The notes beneath the pieces are model-generated. The model saw only the letters and a program-made list of their open reading frames with translations, did no database searches and was not told the DNA's origin. Of a stretch of 13,304 bases of DNA, positions 12,074 through 13,304 are shown piece by piece. The translations under genes and the position numbers were made by a program. Every line of letters begins with the position of its first letter. Within the stretch, counting starts at the first letter, position 1. The DNA is from Candidatus Giovannonibacteria bacterium RIFCSPHIGHO2_02_43_16 (lineage in GTDB: Bacteria; Patescibacteriota; Minisyncoccia; JACPKW01; UBA11713), in assembly GCA_001778545.1 (NCBI GenBank), contig MFHJ01000051.1, positions 1-13,304 on the forward strand. The letters are read 5' to 3'.

Positions 12074-12236
12074 GTAGGATTTTGACCTTGAGTCTCTGGG
12101 CATATCAGGAGTTTTATCCGAAGGATGGCTTGGCCCCGACCTTGCGTCGGTTGGCTGGCGCCGCTCCTCAGAAATTCTCTCTACTCATCCTACCCATAGC
12201 ATGAGATTGCCTAGAGGCTCGTGGTCAGGACCCTAC
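12074..12236 (+). ncRNA. Candidate structured non-coding RNA between ruvB and pilB
   Basis: About 163 nt. The 5' arm (12074-12102) and 3' arm (12208-12236) pair at 27 of 29 positions: 22 Watson-Crick and 5 G-U. The 5 G-U pairs would be mismatches in the opposite transcript, so the plus strand is favoured. Inside are AGGAG/CTCCT (12107-12111 with 12164-12168), hairpin ATCC-GAA-GGAT (12116-12126), hairpin CCGAC-CTTGC-GTCGG (12136-12150) extended by GCC/GGC across a TT bulge, and CTCAT/ATGAG (12184-12188 with 12201-12205). A promoter-like pair sits at the predicted 5' end. No protein frame explains the region. The long closing helix, open middle and small hairpin on the 3' side are reminiscent of 6S RNA, but no sequence signature confirms this. 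SRP, tmRNA and RNase P RNA motifs are absent. Confidence 0.6.
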
Positions 12237-13304
12237 TACTCTTTCTAACTCTTCGAGCGTTGTTACGCCAGAGAGTAACTTTATAATTCCGTCCTGCTTC
12301 ATAGTCAGCATCCCCTGTTTTATAGCGGCTTCGCGAAGGGCGCTTTCAGATGGCTCGGTCATGATCAATCTTTCAATGGCGTCGTCTATTTCAAAACCTT
12401 CAAAAACTCCTATCCTGCCCTTATAACCAGTCCCGCCGCAAGCATCGCATCCAACCGCAGCAAAAAATTCTGCTTTTTCTAGATCTGGTTTTTCGATTCC
12501 GCTGGGGAATTTATTCATTTCCGCCTTTATTTTTTTAAGATTATCCGCGCTGGGCTCTGCTCGTTTTTTACAGGCCTTGCAGAGTTTTCGCACAAGCCTC
12601 TGCGCCATTGCCATATTTATCGCGGGCGCCATTATATTCGGTTTGACCCCGAGATCTATAAGACGGGGAATGGTCCCAGGCGCGTCATTGGTGTGGAGTG
12701 TCGAGAAAACGAGGTGGCCCGTCAAGGCGGCGTGCATTGCAATCTCGGCTGTATCAAAGTCGCGGATCTCTCCGACGAGTATGATGTCGGGATCTTGGCG
12801 CAAAATCGCGCGCAAGCCATTTGAAAAATCGTACCCCTTCTCTGGATCAACTTGCGTCTGCGTAACCGATGACAGGTGATATTCTATGGGGTCTTCTATT
12901 GTTATTATTTCGATTCCGGGTTCGTTTACGGTTTTTACGAATGCGTAAAGCGTTGTTGTTTTCCCAGACCCAGTCGGCCCAGTCGTCAAGATCATTCCAT
13001 TCGGCTTATCAAGTTGTTTTTGTATTATCGCGTAGAAATAAGGATTCATTCCCAAGTCCTCGAGTTTAAGAGCGATTGTTTTTGGGTGAAGTATCCTCAA
13101 TGTAACCGCCTCGCCGTTCGGGCCCGGCAAGGTCGCGGCCCTAACTTCGATATCCGTATCTCGTGTTCTTATTGTAAACCTCCCGTCCTGCGCTTTGTCT
13201 TTTATATTTAATTTCAATTCCGATATCAGCTTTATTCTAGAGAGGAGCATCTTATATATTTTCTGCGGAAAAGAAACTGCTTCCCGCAAGACGCCGTCCA
13301 TTCT
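12225..13304 (-). CDS. pilB: Type IV pilus assembly / type II secretion ATPase (PilB/GspE), 5' truncated by window
   Basis: C-terminal ~359 residues of a secretion ATPase; the frame is still open at the window edge (RMDGVLRE, a typical internal PilB stretch), so the N-terminal domain lies outside. The protein powers pilus or pseudopilus assembly at the inner membrane. Numbering from the M at 13301: Walker A GPTGSGKTTTLYA (108-120), Asp box around TIEDPIEY, Walker B DPDIILVGEIRD (170-181), His box ALTGHLVFSTLHTND (192-206). A zinc-type tetracysteine follows: C241-x2-C244 and C285-x2-C288 (CDACGGTGYKGR), diagnostic of PilB/GspE rather than PilT. Its last four codons and stop lie inside the 3' arm of the opposite-strand ncRNA. 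Confidence 0.94.
   Translation of the reverse strand, partial: RMDGVLREAVSFPQKIYKMLLSRIKLISELKLNIKDKAQDGRFTIRTRDTDIEVRAATLPGPNGEAVTLRILHPKTIALKLEDLGMNPYFYAIIQKQLDKPNGMILTTGPTGSGKTTTLYAFVKTVNEPGIEIITIEDPIEYHLSSVTQTQVDPEKGYDFSNGLRAILRQDPDIILVGEIRDFDTAEIAMHAALTGHLVFSTLHTNDAPGTIPRLIDLGVKPNIMAPAINMAMAQRLVRKLCKACKKRAEPSADNLKKIKAEMNKFPSGIEKPDLEKAEFFAAVGCDACGGTGYKGRIGVFEGFEIDDAIERLIMTEPSESALREAAIKQGMLTMKQDGIIKLLSGVTTLEELERVVGS

Noticed and set aside
12074..12236. SRP RNA, tmRNA or RNase P RNA identity for the ncRNA
   Set aside because: The SRP GGAAG apical motif, a tRNA-like CCA end, and the RNase P conserved blocks were not found, and the length does not fit RNase P RNA.
1..13304. CRISPR arrays, transposases, integrases, tRNA or rRNA genes, defence systems
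   Set aside because: No repeat-spacer pattern, inverted-repeat-flanked transposase, tRNA cloverleaf or rRNA sequence was seen. The window is core-gene territory.

Overview
The window looks like the replication-origin neighbourhood of a small-genome bacterium, most likely of the Candidate Phyla Radiation (Patescibacteria, Parcubacteria-like). This is inference from the canonical order rpmH-rnpA-yidD-yidC-khpB / dnaA-dnaN, trimmed proteins (RnpA, YebC, KhpB without a Jag-N domain), many overlapping genes, few Shine-Dalgarno sequences, and class A PBP and PilB proteins of the type seen in those genomes. TGA is a true stop (yidC, yidD, ruvB, pilB), so this is genetic code 11, not the code-25 lineages.

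Left part (1-2310): the 3' end of an unrecognised plus-strand gene converges on a tight minus-strand operon, rpmH > rnpA > yidD > yidC > khpB. Consecutive genes overlap by 4 to 38 nt. It encodes ribosomal protein L34, the RNase P protein, membrane-insertion factors and an RNA-binding protein. rpmH is only 44 codons and partly overlaps rnpA in another frame.

Origin (2163-5163): dnaA and dnaN run rightward. The AT-rich gap between them (3675-3795) carries two DnaA-box-like repeats and a TAA-repeat tract, and is the best oriC candidate. A small DUF721/DciA-like gene directly abuts dnaN.

Middle (5144-8918): a class A penicillin-binding protein (minus) and tyrosyl-tRNA synthetase (plus) diverge from a 35-nt region that holds a perfect TATAAT for the PBP gene. 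tyrS ends in a strong hairpin terminator.

Right part (8922-13304): all protein genes are on the minus strand. In transcription order they are pilB (5' end outside the window), ruvB, a small membrane protein, a PH-domain membrane protein, yebC, ruvC and a small acidic ORF. This resembles the common yebC-ruvC-ruvA-ruvB cluster, but ruvA is absent here and two membrane-protein genes occupy the middle. A short repeat-rich spacer lies upstream of ruvC.

The most interesting element is between ruvB and pilB. A plus-strand candidate non-coding RNA (about 12074-12236) has arms that pair over 29 positions, with G-U pairs that indicate the plus strand and a sigma70-like promoter placed exactly at its 5' end. 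I cannot assign it to a known family.
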